DNA from: Pseudonocardiales bacterium
GTDB lineage: Bacteria; Actinomycetota; Actinomycetes; Mycobacteriales; Jatrophihabitantaceae
DNA length: 16,826 nt
Assembly (NCBI GenBank): GCA_025465405.1
Contig: JAODNL010000058.1
Coordinates: 1-16,826, forward strand
Direction: 5' to 3'
Shown: positions 7,928 to 14,655 of the stretch, piece after piece
Layout: each line of letters opens with the position of its first letter
How positions within the stretch are numbered: the first letter of the stretch is position 1
Position numbers and translations under genes: made by a program
The notes under the pieces: generated by a model
Database searches by the model: none
What the model was told of the DNA's origin: nothing
Seen by the model: the letters and a program-made list of their open reading frames with translations, nothing else

Positions 7928-8260
7928 CACGATGCGCGGATGGGTGGATCTCCATGCGACGGAGATACACCTACCATCGCTGGTCCACCGGTACGGCACC
8001 AGCCCAATTCTGGGGTGTCGTAAGAAGACCCCGGGCTGCGTAAAGGCGGACGGGTCCCGAAGGTCTACGAGCGGGCGGACGCCGACATCCGGATCAGTTC
8101 CACGACCCCGCACACCGACGACAGCATGCTCCTCGAGGGGCGACAGTTCGGCGGGGTTCGTCGCAAATGATCGGTAATGCACGGCCGCCAGCCGACGGCG
8201 AAGTGCGGGCCCGCGTCGCCTCATGATGGCTCGGGGTCATGGAGAGCCGGCCGGTGACCC
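7928..8260. promoter_or_regulatory. Gene-free 333-nt divergent region with a dyad next to the lone-receiver gene
   Basis: This region separates the minus-strand receiver gene from the plus-strand gene at 8261 and should contain both promoters. The clearest structure is an imperfect dyad: 7939-7953 against 7961-7978, with a fully paired GGAGAT/ATCTCC core around a 7-nt loop and an outer GATGG/CCATC match. I see no clear -10/-35 pair. The minus strand is open throughout as an upstream extension of the receiver frame, but its codon usage is less biased and it resembles no family. Confidence 0.4.
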
Positions 8261-8986
8261 GTGGCACGCGAACGGTTGGATCTGGCGCCGCGGCGGCCGC
8301 TGGGCGAGGCTGGATGGGTGGGCATGCGGCCAGGCGTCTCGGATTCGCCCGAGTGGGTAGCGGCCGTCGTGGGCGAGGAAGGCACCGAAGAGGCGCTTGC
8401 GAACGGTGTCGCGCCGTGGTGGCTCCTGCAGACACGACGACAACGCCAGCTTGCGGTGCCGGTGCTTGTCTTGGCAGTGGGAGGCGCCATTGCCGGAATC
8501 GTCGCCGCACACCCCGCCGGGCGCCGCGCTGCCCCGGCCGTGCCACCGTCCGTCGTCGCCGGGTCCGCCTCGGTGCCGCGGATGGACCCGAACCTCCCGC
8601 CGCAATGCGCGCACGAGATTGCCTGCATCTCCGCTGACGCCGTGCCGCACGCGACGAGTGAAGCGATTTCGGAATTCCTTGCCGGTGCGTACGAGCGCGT
8701 GACGTACACGGTGATCCAGACCGACACGAATCGGCTGATCTACCGCGCGGTGAACGCCACGTCGGGAAACATCGAACTGCTGGTCATCATCACAAAGCCC
8801 CGTGTCGCCCCGCCGGCGGCGACCGAGACGATCGACGGGTCGCCAGGCGCCGCGATTCGATACGTCCATCGGCAGGTGGGGCATTACCAAGTGCAGGTCC
8901 AATACACGGGACCGCCGGGCAGAACACCTGCCGTCGAGTTGGCTGTGCGCCTGTCGCAGGATCCGCGCCTGCTCGAGGTGGACTGA
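8261..8986 (+). CDS. Single-pass membrane-anchored protein of unknown function
   Basis: This encodes 241 residues from GTG at 8261, the most upstream start because an in-frame TGA lies at 8255. An internal ATG at 8324 is an alternative (MRPGVSDSPEW). The N-terminal 60 residues are probably cytoplasmic and end in a basic patch (QTRRQRQ). Residues 65-84 are a clear transmembrane helix (VPVLVLAVGGAIAGIVAA) and the C-terminal 155 residues should be outside. This part has two cysteines five residues apart (CAHEIAC) that may form a disulfide, and alternating strands such as VTYTVIQTD, IELLVIITK and YQVQVQYTG. I recognise no family. It is the first gene of a plus-strand run and is separated from the next by 216 nt, so it may be monocistronic. 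Confidence 0.75.
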   Translation: MARERLDLAPRRPLGEAGWVGMRPGVSDSPEWVAAVVGEEGTEEALANGVAPWWLLQTRRQRQLAVPVLVLAVGGAIAGIVAAHPAGRRAAPAVPPSVVAGSASVPRMDPNLPPQCAHEIACISADAVPHATSEAISEFLAGAYERVTYTVIQTDTNRLIYRAVNATSGNIELLVIITKPRVAPPAATETIDGSPGAAIRYVHRQVGHYQVQVQYTGPPGRTPAVELAVRLSQDPRLLEVD

Positions 8987-9167
8987 CTCGTCACGCGGCC
9001 GCTATCAGACGCCGACGATGGCACCTCCGTCTCATAACTAACCGCCGGCTCCTTCAGGAATGACACAGATGTGAATTCAGGCCGTCACGCGACACCGGGG
9101 CTGTCGGCTCGGCGTCGGGTACTAGGTCGATCGTCGTATGGCGGGTTGGACCAGCGATGCGGGACAA

Positions 9168-9186
9168 ACGTAGAAGACAACTACGT
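9168..9186 (+). promoter_or_regulatory. Leader hairpin before the acidic repeat protein
   Basis: ACGTAG (9168-9173) and CTACGT (9181-9186) pair perfectly around a 7-nt loop, ending 4 nt before the AAGGAG ribosome-binding site (9191-9196). It could be an operator or could influence translation initiation. The stem is only 6 bp. Confidence 0.3.
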
Positions 9187-9202
9187 ACCCAAGGAGCGCA
9201 TC

Positions 9203-9700
9203 ATGAAGCGTGCACTGATCATCTGTGCGGCAGCCGTCGCCGCGGGCGGCCTGGCTGCGGCGCCGGCTGTTGCCGGTCTGGCCGGGAACTCCTCGTCCAA
9301 CCACCAGGCGCCCGTCCGGATACCGAGCCAGGCGCCGCAACTGCTCGACGATCACGGAACGGACCGACTGTTGGTCACGACCACAACCGCCACGCCGACT
9401 CGGTCGCTGCATGTGGAACCGGGTGACGATCACGGCGGCGCCACCAGGACGCCGGAGCCGGGTGACGACCGTGGCGGCGCGACCAGTGAGCCGGAACCCG
9501 GTGACGACCTCGGCGGCGCCACCAGCAGTGAGCCGGAACCCGGTGACGACCGCGGCGGCGCGACCAGGACGCCCGAACCGGGCGACGACCGTGGCGGCGC
9601 CACCAGCAGTGAGCCAGAACCCGGTGACGACCACGGCGGCGCCACCAGGACGCCGGAGCCCGGCGACGACCATGGCGGGCGCGGCGGCAGCCATGGATGA
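9203..9700 (+). CDS. Secreted acidic tandem-repeat protein
   Basis: This encodes 165 residues from ATG 9203, with a strong AAGGAG ribosome-binding site 6 nt upstream. Residues 1-24 are a classical signal peptide (MKRALIICAAAVAAGG) with a likely AVA cleavage site. After a short linker, residues 72-159 consist of seven repeats of 13-14 residues of the form EPGDDxGGAT followed by RTP or SSEP, where x is H, R or L. The last unit runs into a Gly/Ser/His tail. The mature protein is strongly acidic, without cysteines and probably unstructured. There is no sorting signal or second membrane segment, so it is probably released or held electrostatically. Asp-Asp and His residues in every unit could bind cations. 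Function unknown; the gene call is secure. A strong hairpin follows the stop. Confidence 0.85.
   Translation: MKRALIICAAAVAAGGLAAAPAVAGLAGNSSSNHQAPVRIPSQAPQLLDDHGTDRLLVTTTTATPTRSLHVEPGDDHGGATRTPEPGDDRGGATSEPEPGDDLGGATSSEPEPGDDRGGATRTPEPGDDRGGATSSEPEPGDDHGGATRTPEPGDDHGGRGGSHG
9416..9679 (+). repeat. Intragenic tandem repeat, seven units of 39-42 bp
   Basis: Seven in-frame units encode EPGDDxGGAT plus a three- or four-residue spacer. Units of 39 and 42 bp alternate irregularly and differ mainly in the His/Arg/Leu codon and the RTP/SEP/SSEP spacer. Neighbouring units are nearly identical in DNA, so copy number is likely to vary between strains. Confidence 0.85.
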
Positions 9701-9730
9701 CCACCGGCGATGACGTCGCCGGTTGAGGTA

Positions 9731-9768
9731 GGCGCCGCGGAGAGTACCCCCCCACTCTCTGCGGCGCC
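9731..9768 (+). terminator. Hairpin terminator of the repeat-protein gene
   Basis: Arms 9731-9745 and 9754-9768 pair over 15 bp with one G-U pair around an 8-nt loop of mostly C. It starts 30 nt after the TGA of the repeat protein, and no gene begins for another 150 nt. There is no U-tract. The symmetry means it could also end minus-strand transcription. Confidence 0.7.
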
Positions 9769-9903
9769 GGCCCATATGCGGGAAGATCAGGCGGATTGCT
9801 GTACAGCAAGGGGCTAGACGAGGTCGCGCAGATGACCGCCTGGCCGGCGGTACTACGCGGCGCGCCGCCGCATTGCCATCCGTCATCGACGGCAACGTGC
9901 CTC

Positions 9904-9915
9904 TAACCTCGTGCT
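9904..9915 (+). promoter_or_regulatory. Candidate -10 element for a leaderless transcript
   Basis: TAACCT at 9904-9909 fits the actinobacterial -10 pattern TANNNT. It is separated by exactly 6 nt from the GTG at 9916, and no ribosome-binding site precedes that GTG. This is the expected layout when transcription starts at the first base of the start codon. No good -35 hexamer is visible about 17 nt further upstream. Confidence 0.45.
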
Positions 9916-11517
9916 GTGGGTCAGCGCGACTTCGCCTTCTCGCCAGCAGAGACGGGTCTTGCCCGGCAGGCCGCCGCCGGAGTTGCGGTCGATGTCGGGT
10001 TCTCGAGCGAGCAGTTGATCGCGCGGCCTTGGCATGGTCGTACGTTTCGCGGGAGCGCCTTGCGCGCGATTGTCCTGTCGTGGCCGCAAGATGGCGACCC
10101 ACGGGGTGTGAGACTGATGGGAGCCCGTATCAGTGGCTGCCTCGACCTCAGCTACGTCGACTTCGACCATCCCATCGAACTGGTCGACTGCCTCTTCGAC
10201 TCCTCGATCGACTTGAGCTACGCGAAGCTTCGTACGATCGATCTCACACGTTCTTTGTTCACCGCGACAGAGTCACCAGTGATCCGGGCAGAGCAGCTGC
10301 AGACCAGTGGTGGCCTCACGCTCGCCGGCATGATCGCAGCCGCGGACGGCGATGACGGTGTCGTCGTGCTGCGTGGAGCACATATCGGTGGCCAACTCGA
10401 TCTACGGAGCGCGACCCTGTCCAACGGCACCGGTCCGGTGCTTGCAGCAGACGGCTTCCAAGTCGACAGCGATGTATCGCTGGCTGACCTGCATGCGCGC
10501 GGCGCCCACACGGCTGACGAACACTCGCGTGACCGAGGCGTGATTCGCCTTCCTGGCGCCACGATCGCTGGCCAACTGGTGCTCGCGAATGCGAAGTTGA
10601 CCAACGCGCAGGGGCGCGGACTACTGGCCGATGAAATCTCCGTCGCCCAAGACCTGTCGCTCGAGGCGCTGCAGTGCGAGGCAAACAGTCGATTCGCTGC
10701 CGTGTCACTTGCTGCCGCGAAGATCGGTGGACAGCTCGATCTGCACGAAGCGCGGTTGGTGAATGGCGGCGCGACCCACGTCGCCCTCAGCCTCGCCAGT
10801 GCCTCGGCCGGTGAGCTACATCTGGACGCAGAATCCTTCGCCCACAGCGCCGGAGGCGGCCCGCAAATGCTGATCGACGGGGCCACCTACGTCGGGCTGC
10901 CCTGCGACGGTCCCAACGACGTGGTTACTACGTGGTGCGACCTGCTCAGGTGGGCGACTCCGACCTACACCACGCAGCCCTACCAACAGCTGGCCTCCGC
11001 GCTCACGGCCGCAGGCCGACTCCAGGATGCGGGGCGCGCCCTCATGGCAGCCCAAGACGCTCGCCTGGCACGACTGCTCCAGCCCCAGCGAAGCGACCGA
11101 CGGGCACGCCGCAACAGGCTGGCGCTGCTGCGGCTCGGAATGCACCTCCAGCGCATCGTCATCGGCTACGGCTACCGAACACGTCGCGCCTTCTGGGTGG
11201 TCGCCGCCGCCGCAGTACTCGCCGCCGCGCTCGGCGGCCTGGCCGCACACACGAAGGCCGGCGAGTCCTATGCGGCAAACCGGCCGGGATCCAACGGAAA
11301 ACCAGCTCAGTCCTGCAGTTCGGTCGAACAGATCAGCCTCGGACTCACACTCGGCATCCCATTTATCTCCAACGCCACCGCCGGCGACTGCCACTACGAC
11401 ACCACGACACTCCGCGGCAGCGAATTCGCCATCGCCAACGCCGTCCTGCAGGCGATCGCCGGCGCCGCCGCGGTACTCGCAGTCGCCGGCTACACAGGCC
11501 TCGTACGGCAAAGCTAG
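9916..11517 (+). CDS. Pentapeptide-like beta-helix membrane protein
   Basis: This encodes 533 residues from GTG 9916, apparently leaderless. Residues 45-310 hold repeated coils of the type GA(R/H/T)I(S/G/A)G(C/Q)L(D/V)L (GARISGCLDL, GAHIGGQLDL, GATIAGQLVL, AAKIGGQLDL), suggesting a right-handed beta-helix like pentapeptide-repeat or bactofilin folds. The segment QPYQQLASALTAAGRLQDAGRALMAAQDARLA (in part, 355-385) is helical, followed by GYGYRTRRAFW. Two transmembrane helices occur at about 426-446 and 504-527, with a cysteine-containing loop between them (C467, C492). Large actinobacterial proteins of this kind are sometimes labelled membrane-associated oxidoreductase, but no cofactor motif is visible here, so I do not assign an enzyme role. 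The helix part would be cytoplasmic by the positive-inside pattern. Overall architecture is secure; function unknown. Confidence 0.88.
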   Translation: MGQRDFAFSPAETGLARQAAAGVAVDVGFSSEQLIARPWHGRTFRGSALRAIVLSWPQDGDPRGVRLMGARISGCLDLSYVDFDHPIELVDCLFDSSIDLSYAKLRTIDLTRSLFTATESPVIRAEQLQTSGGLTLAGMIAAADGDDGVVVLRGAHIGGQLDLRSATLSNGTGPVLAADGFQVDSDVSLADLHARGAHTADEHSRDRGVIRLPGATIAGQLVLANAKLTNAQGRGLLADEISVAQDLSLEALQCEANSRFAAVSLAAAKIGGQLDLHEARLVNGGATHVALSLASASAGELHLDAESFAHSAGGGPQMLIDGATYVGLPCDGPNDVVTTWCDLLRWATPTYTTQPYQQLASALTAAGRLQDAGRALMAAQDARLARLLQPQRSDRRARRNRLALLRLGMHLQRIVIGYGYRTRRAFWVVAAAAVLAAALGGLAAHTKAGESYAANRPGSNGKPAQSCSSVEQISLGLTLGIPFISNATAGDCHYDTTTLRGSEFAIANAVLQAIAGAAAVLAVAGYTGLVRQS

Positions 11518-11607
11518 ACCTGGTGTGGCCCGTCCAAACGTGAGGCGTCCCATAGCGTGGCCGTCCGGTGCGCCCCTACGCTGTGCGGCGAGATCGGGGG
11601 AGAAAAC

Positions 11608-11787
11608 ATGCAGGATGTGCAGGACGGGAAGTCGGAGCGACGCGCGCTCCGCACATTGATGGCGGCTCGGGAACGGTGTCGGCTGCTGGAGTCCCGCGCC
11701 CAACTCGCACGGGCTCGTGCTGACGCGGCACGCGCCGACTACGAGCATCTGGCTGCCGCGCGCGAGGCGGCGAGGATGGGCGCATGA
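11608..11787 (+). CDS. Small charged coiled-coil protein paired with the HicB-like gene
   Basis: This encodes 59 residues from ATG 11608, with a GGGGGAG ribosome-binding site 5 nt upstream. The frame is open from 11557, but the earlier start has no such site. Almost the whole protein is predicted as one amphipathic, Arg/Ala/Glu-rich helix (ERCRLLESRAQLARARADAA), fitting a coiled coil or an RNA- or protein-binding helix. Its TGA overlaps the ATG of the next gene (ATGA, 11784-11787), so the two are translationally coupled. The position upstream of a HicB-like gene is where a HicA toxin often lies, but the length, composition and absence of the HicA catalytic histidine segment argue against HicA. 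No known family is recognised. Confidence 0.75.
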   Translation: MQDVQDGKSERRALRTLMAARERCRLLESRAQLARARADAARADYEHLAAAREAARMGA

Positions 11788-12068
11788 CTGAACCGGAGGG
11801 CGACGAGTTCGACTCCTACCTGGGCCGACACCGCATCCCACCCGAAGACGAGCACATGGCCGACTTGACGGGGAGTGCAGCCAAAGTCAACACCTACGTA
11901 GTCCGCGCGGCTCGCGAGGGCGCCTGGTGGATGATTCGCGTCCCCGAGATCGACGGGCTGACGCAGGCACGCGAGTTCGACGAGGTCGAGGACACGGCCC
12001 GCTCGCTCATCGCCGTCACCCTCGACGCGCCGCCCGACTCCTTCGAGATGACCATCGAATCGGTATAG
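11784..12068 (+). CDS. HicB-like domain protein
   Basis: This encodes 94 residues from ATG 11784, sharing ATGA with the preceding stop. Residues 37-80 match the HicB N-terminal fold: a strand YVVRAAREG, then WWMIRVPEIDGLTQAREFDEVEDTARSLIAVTL, corresponding to the HicB pattern of an aromatic strand, the P-(E/D)-(L/I)-x-G turn, T-x-(A/G) and an acidic helix. HicB antitoxins normally add a C-terminal DNA-binding domain (RHH or HTH). Here the chain ends about 14 residues after the HicB core, so none is present. The first 25 residues are polar and acidic, and an internal start at 11856 is possible. A perfect hairpin follows. Single-domain HicB-like proteins are widespread in actinobacteria with no assigned role; this one could bind the coiled-coil partner. 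Confidence 0.8.
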   Translation: MTEPEGDEFDSYLGRHRIPPEDEHMADLTGSAAKVNTYVVRAAREGAWWMIRVPEIDGLTQAREFDEVEDTARSLIAVTLDAPPDSFEMTIESV

Positions 12069-12088
12069 CGCAGGGCTCGCTGAGCGAT

Positions 12089-12124
12089 GAACGGCCCCAC
12101 CCCCAGGACGGGGTGGGGCCGTTC
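12089..12124 (+). terminator. Perfect 15-bp hairpin terminator
   Basis: Arms 12089-12103 and 12110-12124 are perfect reverse complements (GAACGGCCCCACCCC) around a 6-nt loop, 20 nt after the HicB-like stop. It is extremely GC-rich and lacks a U-tract. Because the stem is perfect it would also form on the minus strand and may insulate the region from the minus-strand genes beyond. Confidence 0.75.
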
Positions 12125-12480
12125 CCGTCGATATCAATCGGGGGGACGATATCGACATGCCCTGCTGCGAGGTTGGCGGCGGGGGTGTCACCTACCTCTA
12201 GGCGGGGCATGGTGATTGTCACCAGCTCGTTCGGATCGGTCAATTCGATCAACGGGCGCGCGGATTCTCGGGGATCCAGCCGACGACCGGGACGAGTCGA
12301 TCTGTGACGTCCACCCGCTGGCTGCCAGACCGGGGGCCCCACGCCGGACAACGTCGCGAACCCACCGGGGGTCACGAGGTCCGAGTAGGTGATGCGCCGA
12401 TCTGCCGGGTTTGCGCGGTGGTGGCGGTGGGCGGGAAGGGTCCGATGAATGGTGTTGTTGGCCGCACGTGTCGGGCGGTT
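12125..12480. other. 356-nt stretch with no confident gene; contains a GATATC inverted repeat
   Basis: This lies between the hairpin terminator and the oxidoreductase stop. It begins with a perfect 9-bp inverted repeat, GTCGATATC (12127-12135) and GATATCGAC (12148-12156). A minus-strand frame from about 12375 down reads plausible protein (ELTDPNELVTITMPRLEVGD), but it runs through the terminator hairpin, has no ribosome-binding site and only moderate third-position bias. It could be a remnant of a gene. Nothing else is recognised. Confidence 0.35.
12127..12156. repeat. Perfect 9-bp inverted repeat with GATATC cores
   Basis: GTCGATATC and GATATCGAC are separated by 12 nt. Each arm contains the palindrome GATATC. 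It follows the terminator hairpin by 2 nt. It could be a protein-binding site, a second termination structure or an end of a lost insertion. Confidence 0.45.
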
Positions 12481-13509
12481 TCAACCCTCGTCCGGGAAGG
12501 TGACTCCGAGCTGCGCGCGGACCTCGTCGAGCACATGCATGATACGTAATGTTTCGTCCAGCGGTAGCAGGTCGGACTCGGGTTTCCCGTCGGCGAAAAG
12601 CCGGGCGAACTCTGCGGCCTCGTACGCCAGCCCGTGCTGGCGGCTCGGCGTCTCCCAGCGGTCGATCTCGCGGTCGTCGGGGTCGAGCAGGCGCACGGTG
12701 TTCGGTTGGTAGAACCAGCCGTCGATTTCGAGGCGGGCCGCGGTGCCCGAGATCGATGCCGAGCACGGGGTCTTGGCGAGCATCGTCGAGGAGAGCGTGC
12801 CGATGGCGCCCTGCGGCCCGGTTACCGCGATCGTCTCGCTCGCATCGACGCCGGTCTCGGCGAGCGTTCCCGTCGCTTGGACCGCGGTGAACGCGCCGAG
12901 GGCCAGGTGCGCGAAGGAGATCGGGTAGATCGCTAGGTCGAGTAGCGCGCCGCCGGCGAGTGCGGGGTCGGCGAGGCGCTGTGGGCCGCCGGGGTACAGC
13001 AGCTGGCCGTGATCGGCTTCGACGGCCTTGACCTCGCCGAGCAGCTCGTCCTCGAGGCATCGGCGGACGACGTCGATGTGCGGGAGGAAGCGCGTCCACA
13101 TCGCTTCGACAGCGAGCAGACCCTGTGCCCGGGCCGCCTCGATGACCGCTGTCGCCTCGACAGCGTTGCGGGTGAACGCTTTCTCCACCAGCACCGGTTT
13201 GCCGGCGCTCAGCGCCAGCAACGCGTGGTCGTGGTGTTCGGAGTGCGGGCTGGCGACGTAGATGGCGTCGATCCCACTGTCGGCGACCAGTGACTCGTAG
13301 CTGCCGTGGGCCCGCTCGACTCCGAACTCGGCCGCGAACGCCTGTGCCCGCTCGAGCGAGCGTGAGCCGACCGCCGCCACCCGCGACGCCGTCCTCGCGT
13401 GCAGCGCGGCGGCCCAATCGCGCGCGATGCCCCCGGGCGCAAGCACACCCCACCGGATGCCCGGAGCATCGACGGGATCGGGGATGCGTGAGGATGGCAG
13501 CGTCGTCAT
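12481..13509 (-). CDS. Gfo/Idh/MocA-family NAD(P)-dependent oxidoreductase
   Basis: This encodes 342 residues from ATG 13509; the frame is open to 13737 but the extension has unrelated composition. Residues 18-130 are the Rossmann domain: IRWGVLAPGGIARDW is the dinucleotide-binding loop in its Ala-Pro-Gly-Gly-Ile-Ala variant, and YVASPHSEHHDHALLAL and KPVLVEKAFTRN follow, the latter with the catalytic-region lysine K110 (EKA in place of the usual EKP). EAMWTRFLPH at 135-144 and the GGALLDLAIYPISF segment are typical of the subgroup related to dimeric dihydrodiol dehydrogenase and related sugar oxidoreductases. The likely reaction is oxidation or reduction of a sugar or cyclic diol; the substrate cannot be told. 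Length and domains are complete. It appears monocistronic and unrelated to its neighbours. The ribosome-binding site is weak. Confidence 0.92.
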   Translation of the reverse strand: MTTLPSSRIPDPVDAPGIRWGVLAPGGIARDWAAALHARTASRVAAVGSRSLERAQAFAAEFGVERAHGSYESLVADSGIDAIYVASPHSEHHDHALLALSAGKPVLVEKAFTRNAVEATAVIEAARAQGLLAVEAMWTRFLPHIDVVRRCLEDELLGEVKAVEADHGQLLYPGGPQRLADPALAGGALLDLAIYPISFAHLALGAFTAVQATGTLAETGVDASETIAVTGPQGAIGTLSSTMLAKTPCSASISGTAARLEIDGWFYQPNTVRLLDPDDREIDRWETPSRQHGLAYEAAEFARLFADGKPESDLLPLDETLRIMHVLDEVRAQLGVTFPDEG

Positions 13510-13776
13510 AGGGCCATCATGCCAAGGTGCCAACCTTCTCCAGCCAACTAGATGCCGGTCACCGACCGTCCGCACTGGGCGGTCGTGCTGACTGCCGCAG
13601 ATCGTCGCGTTCGATCCGGCGACGCGGCCGGATTCGGCCCTCGCGAAGAACAGAAGCACCACGAAAGCGGATACGCGTACCCGAACGGTGGTCTTGAGGA
13701 CGCGATGCCGCTGCGACTTCGCGGGCACAGTGTGCAAGATCGGGCCGCCGTCCAGTCATGTCGCGCGCAGGCGCGC
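13510..13776. other. 267-nt stretch without a confident gene
   Basis: This should contain the promoter of the minus-strand oxidoreductase gene, but no clear -10/-35 pair stands out. At its right end 13763-13776 forms a small GC-only hairpin (GCGCG and CGCGC around 4 nt) right after the stop of the weak ORF at 13777-14073, where it could act as a terminator. Open frames here on both strands are Arg-rich and unlike any family. Confidence 0.35.
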
Positions 13777-14073
13777 TTAGCCTCGATACGCGCGGCTCAA
13801 ACGTGACCCGCGGTGCAAGGTGTCGCGGGCAGATGAGTCGATCTGGGCCGTCGCCGTGTCTTTCTTCCCTGCCCCCGTCGGACCGTCCCACTTTGCGACT
13901 TTGCCGGGCCACGCCGCGCATTCTCGGCAAGCGAGCGCACGCCTGGTCGCGAGGTGGTGGCCGGCATTGGCGTCGACCATGATCTCGTCCGAGAGCGGAT
14001 CGAAGCGACCTTCGGCTCGTGCCACGAGCAGCCGGGCTGGCCCGGTCGCAGTGCACCGCGACCACTGAGCCAC
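13777..14073 (-). CDS. Possible small protein downstream of the copper-oxidase pair
   Basis: This 98-codon frame begins with GTG at 14073, only 3 nt after the stop of the five-helix membrane protein gene, so it could be translationally coupled as a third gene of that operon. Third codon positions are mostly G or C, similar to real genes. Residues up to about 60 look protein-like (EGRFDPLSDEIMVDANAGHH) and include three cysteines (C7 and the CREC pair). Against it: no ribosome-binding site, no family recognised, and a low-complexity charged end. It may be a gene remnant. Confidence 0.35.
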   Translation of the reverse strand: MAQWSRCTATGPARLLVARAEGRFDPLSDEIMVDANAGHHLATRRALACRECAAWPGKVAKWDGPTGAGKKDTATAQIDSSARDTLHRGSRLSRAYRG

Positions 14074-14076
14074 GTT

Positions 14077-14655
14077 TCAATGGGTGTGGACGGCCGGTGT
14101 TTCGGTTGGCGCCCGTTGGCCGGCGCTGAAGTGTCCCGGAAGGTAGGTCAGTAGCGCGAACGCGGCGACGACGAGGGTGATCAGAGCGCCGGCGACGAGG
14201 GAGCCGCCTCGGCTTCTGCCGTGCGCGGCTCTGATGGGCAGCCCGGGTTCGCCGGCGAGGATCAATAGTGCTGCTGCGGCCGTCGCGAGTAGGGCGGCCC
14301 CCGACACGTCGATGTGCCGCAACGCATCTGATCGCCCGACATTCGGGCCGAACGGCAAGCCCGCCAACCAGGTGGTAAGGATCAGCACGATCGCGACCGC
14401 GACTGCCCGGCATGCTCGAGCTGACGGTCGTACGATCAGCATGGCGGCGAGCATTCCCTCAACGGCACCGATCGCCGTGAGCAGAATCCCTGATCCCAAC
14501 CACTCCGCGAAGCGATCCTTGAGCGTGAGCGTGTTGCTGATCTCTGCCGCGAGCAGGCAAGCGATCGCGACAGCCCGCAGCGTCCAAGGCCAGCTGGGCA
14601 GCATCCACTCCTGGGGCCGTGACGTCTCGGAGAGGACCGTCGGTTGGTTCGTCAT
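14077..14655 (-). CDS. Five-helix membrane protein coupled to the multicopper oxidase, ending in His-Thr-His
   Basis: This encodes 192 residues. Its ATG at 14655 overlaps the stop of the multicopper oxidase gene by 4 nt (ATGA), so the two are made together. Hydrophobic segments at about 25-43, 53-75, 82-101, 116-134 and 152-172 indicate five transmembrane helices. With an odd number the two ends lie on opposite sides. The C-terminus after the last helix is short and ends VHTH, a possible copper ligand near the membrane surface. I do not recognise a named family. Because it is coupled to a secreted copper enzyme, it may anchor, load or relay electrons to that enzyme, but nothing in the sequence proves this. 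The protein is complete. Confidence 0.85.
   Translation of the reverse strand: MTNQPTVLSETSRPQEWMLPSWPWTLRAVAIACLLAAEISNTLTLKDRFAEWLGSGILLTAIGAVEGMLAAMLIVRPSARACRAVAVAIVLILTTWLAGLPFGPNVGRSDALRHIDVSGAALLATAAAALLILAGEPGLPIRAAHGRSRGGSLVAGALITLVVAAFALLTYLPGHFSAGQRAPTETPAVHTH

Noticed and set aside
7928..8224. 99-residue N-terminal extension of the lone receiver
   Set aside because: Receiver proteins begin close to the first strand. The extension has weaker codon bias and no family features. Not fully excluded because the start at 7927 lacks a ribosome-binding site.
9416..9679. CRISPR-like array
   Set aside because: The units are contiguous, in frame and without unique spacers; they encode a protein repeat.
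9122..10102. 326-codon minus-strand frame across the repeat protein
   Set aside because: Arg-rich shadow crossing a terminator hairpin. The plus strand has the signal peptide and ribosome-binding site.
10816..11841. 341-codon minus-strand frame
   Set aside because: Antisense to the beta-helix protein end and the small HicB-like unit; no domain is recognisable.
11608..12068. Classical HicAB toxin-antitoxin system
   Set aside because: The small upstream protein has no HicA dsRBD-like fold or catalytic histidine segment, and the HicB-like protein lacks a DNA-binding domain.
12188..13453. 421-codon minus-strand frame over the Gfo/Idh/MocA gene
   Set aside because: Extremely Arg/Pro-rich, typical of an off-frame reading of GC-rich DNA. 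The other minus-strand frame gives a complete recognisable oxidoreductase.
13980..14073. tRNA-like string (GTGGCTCAGTGG and a TTCGATCC-like segment) on the minus strand
   Set aside because: The acceptor, anticodon and T stems do not pair in cloverleaf order.
13559..14413. 284-codon minus-strand frame
   Set aside because: Arg-rich with no family features, and it overlaps the well-supported membrane-protein gene in another frame.
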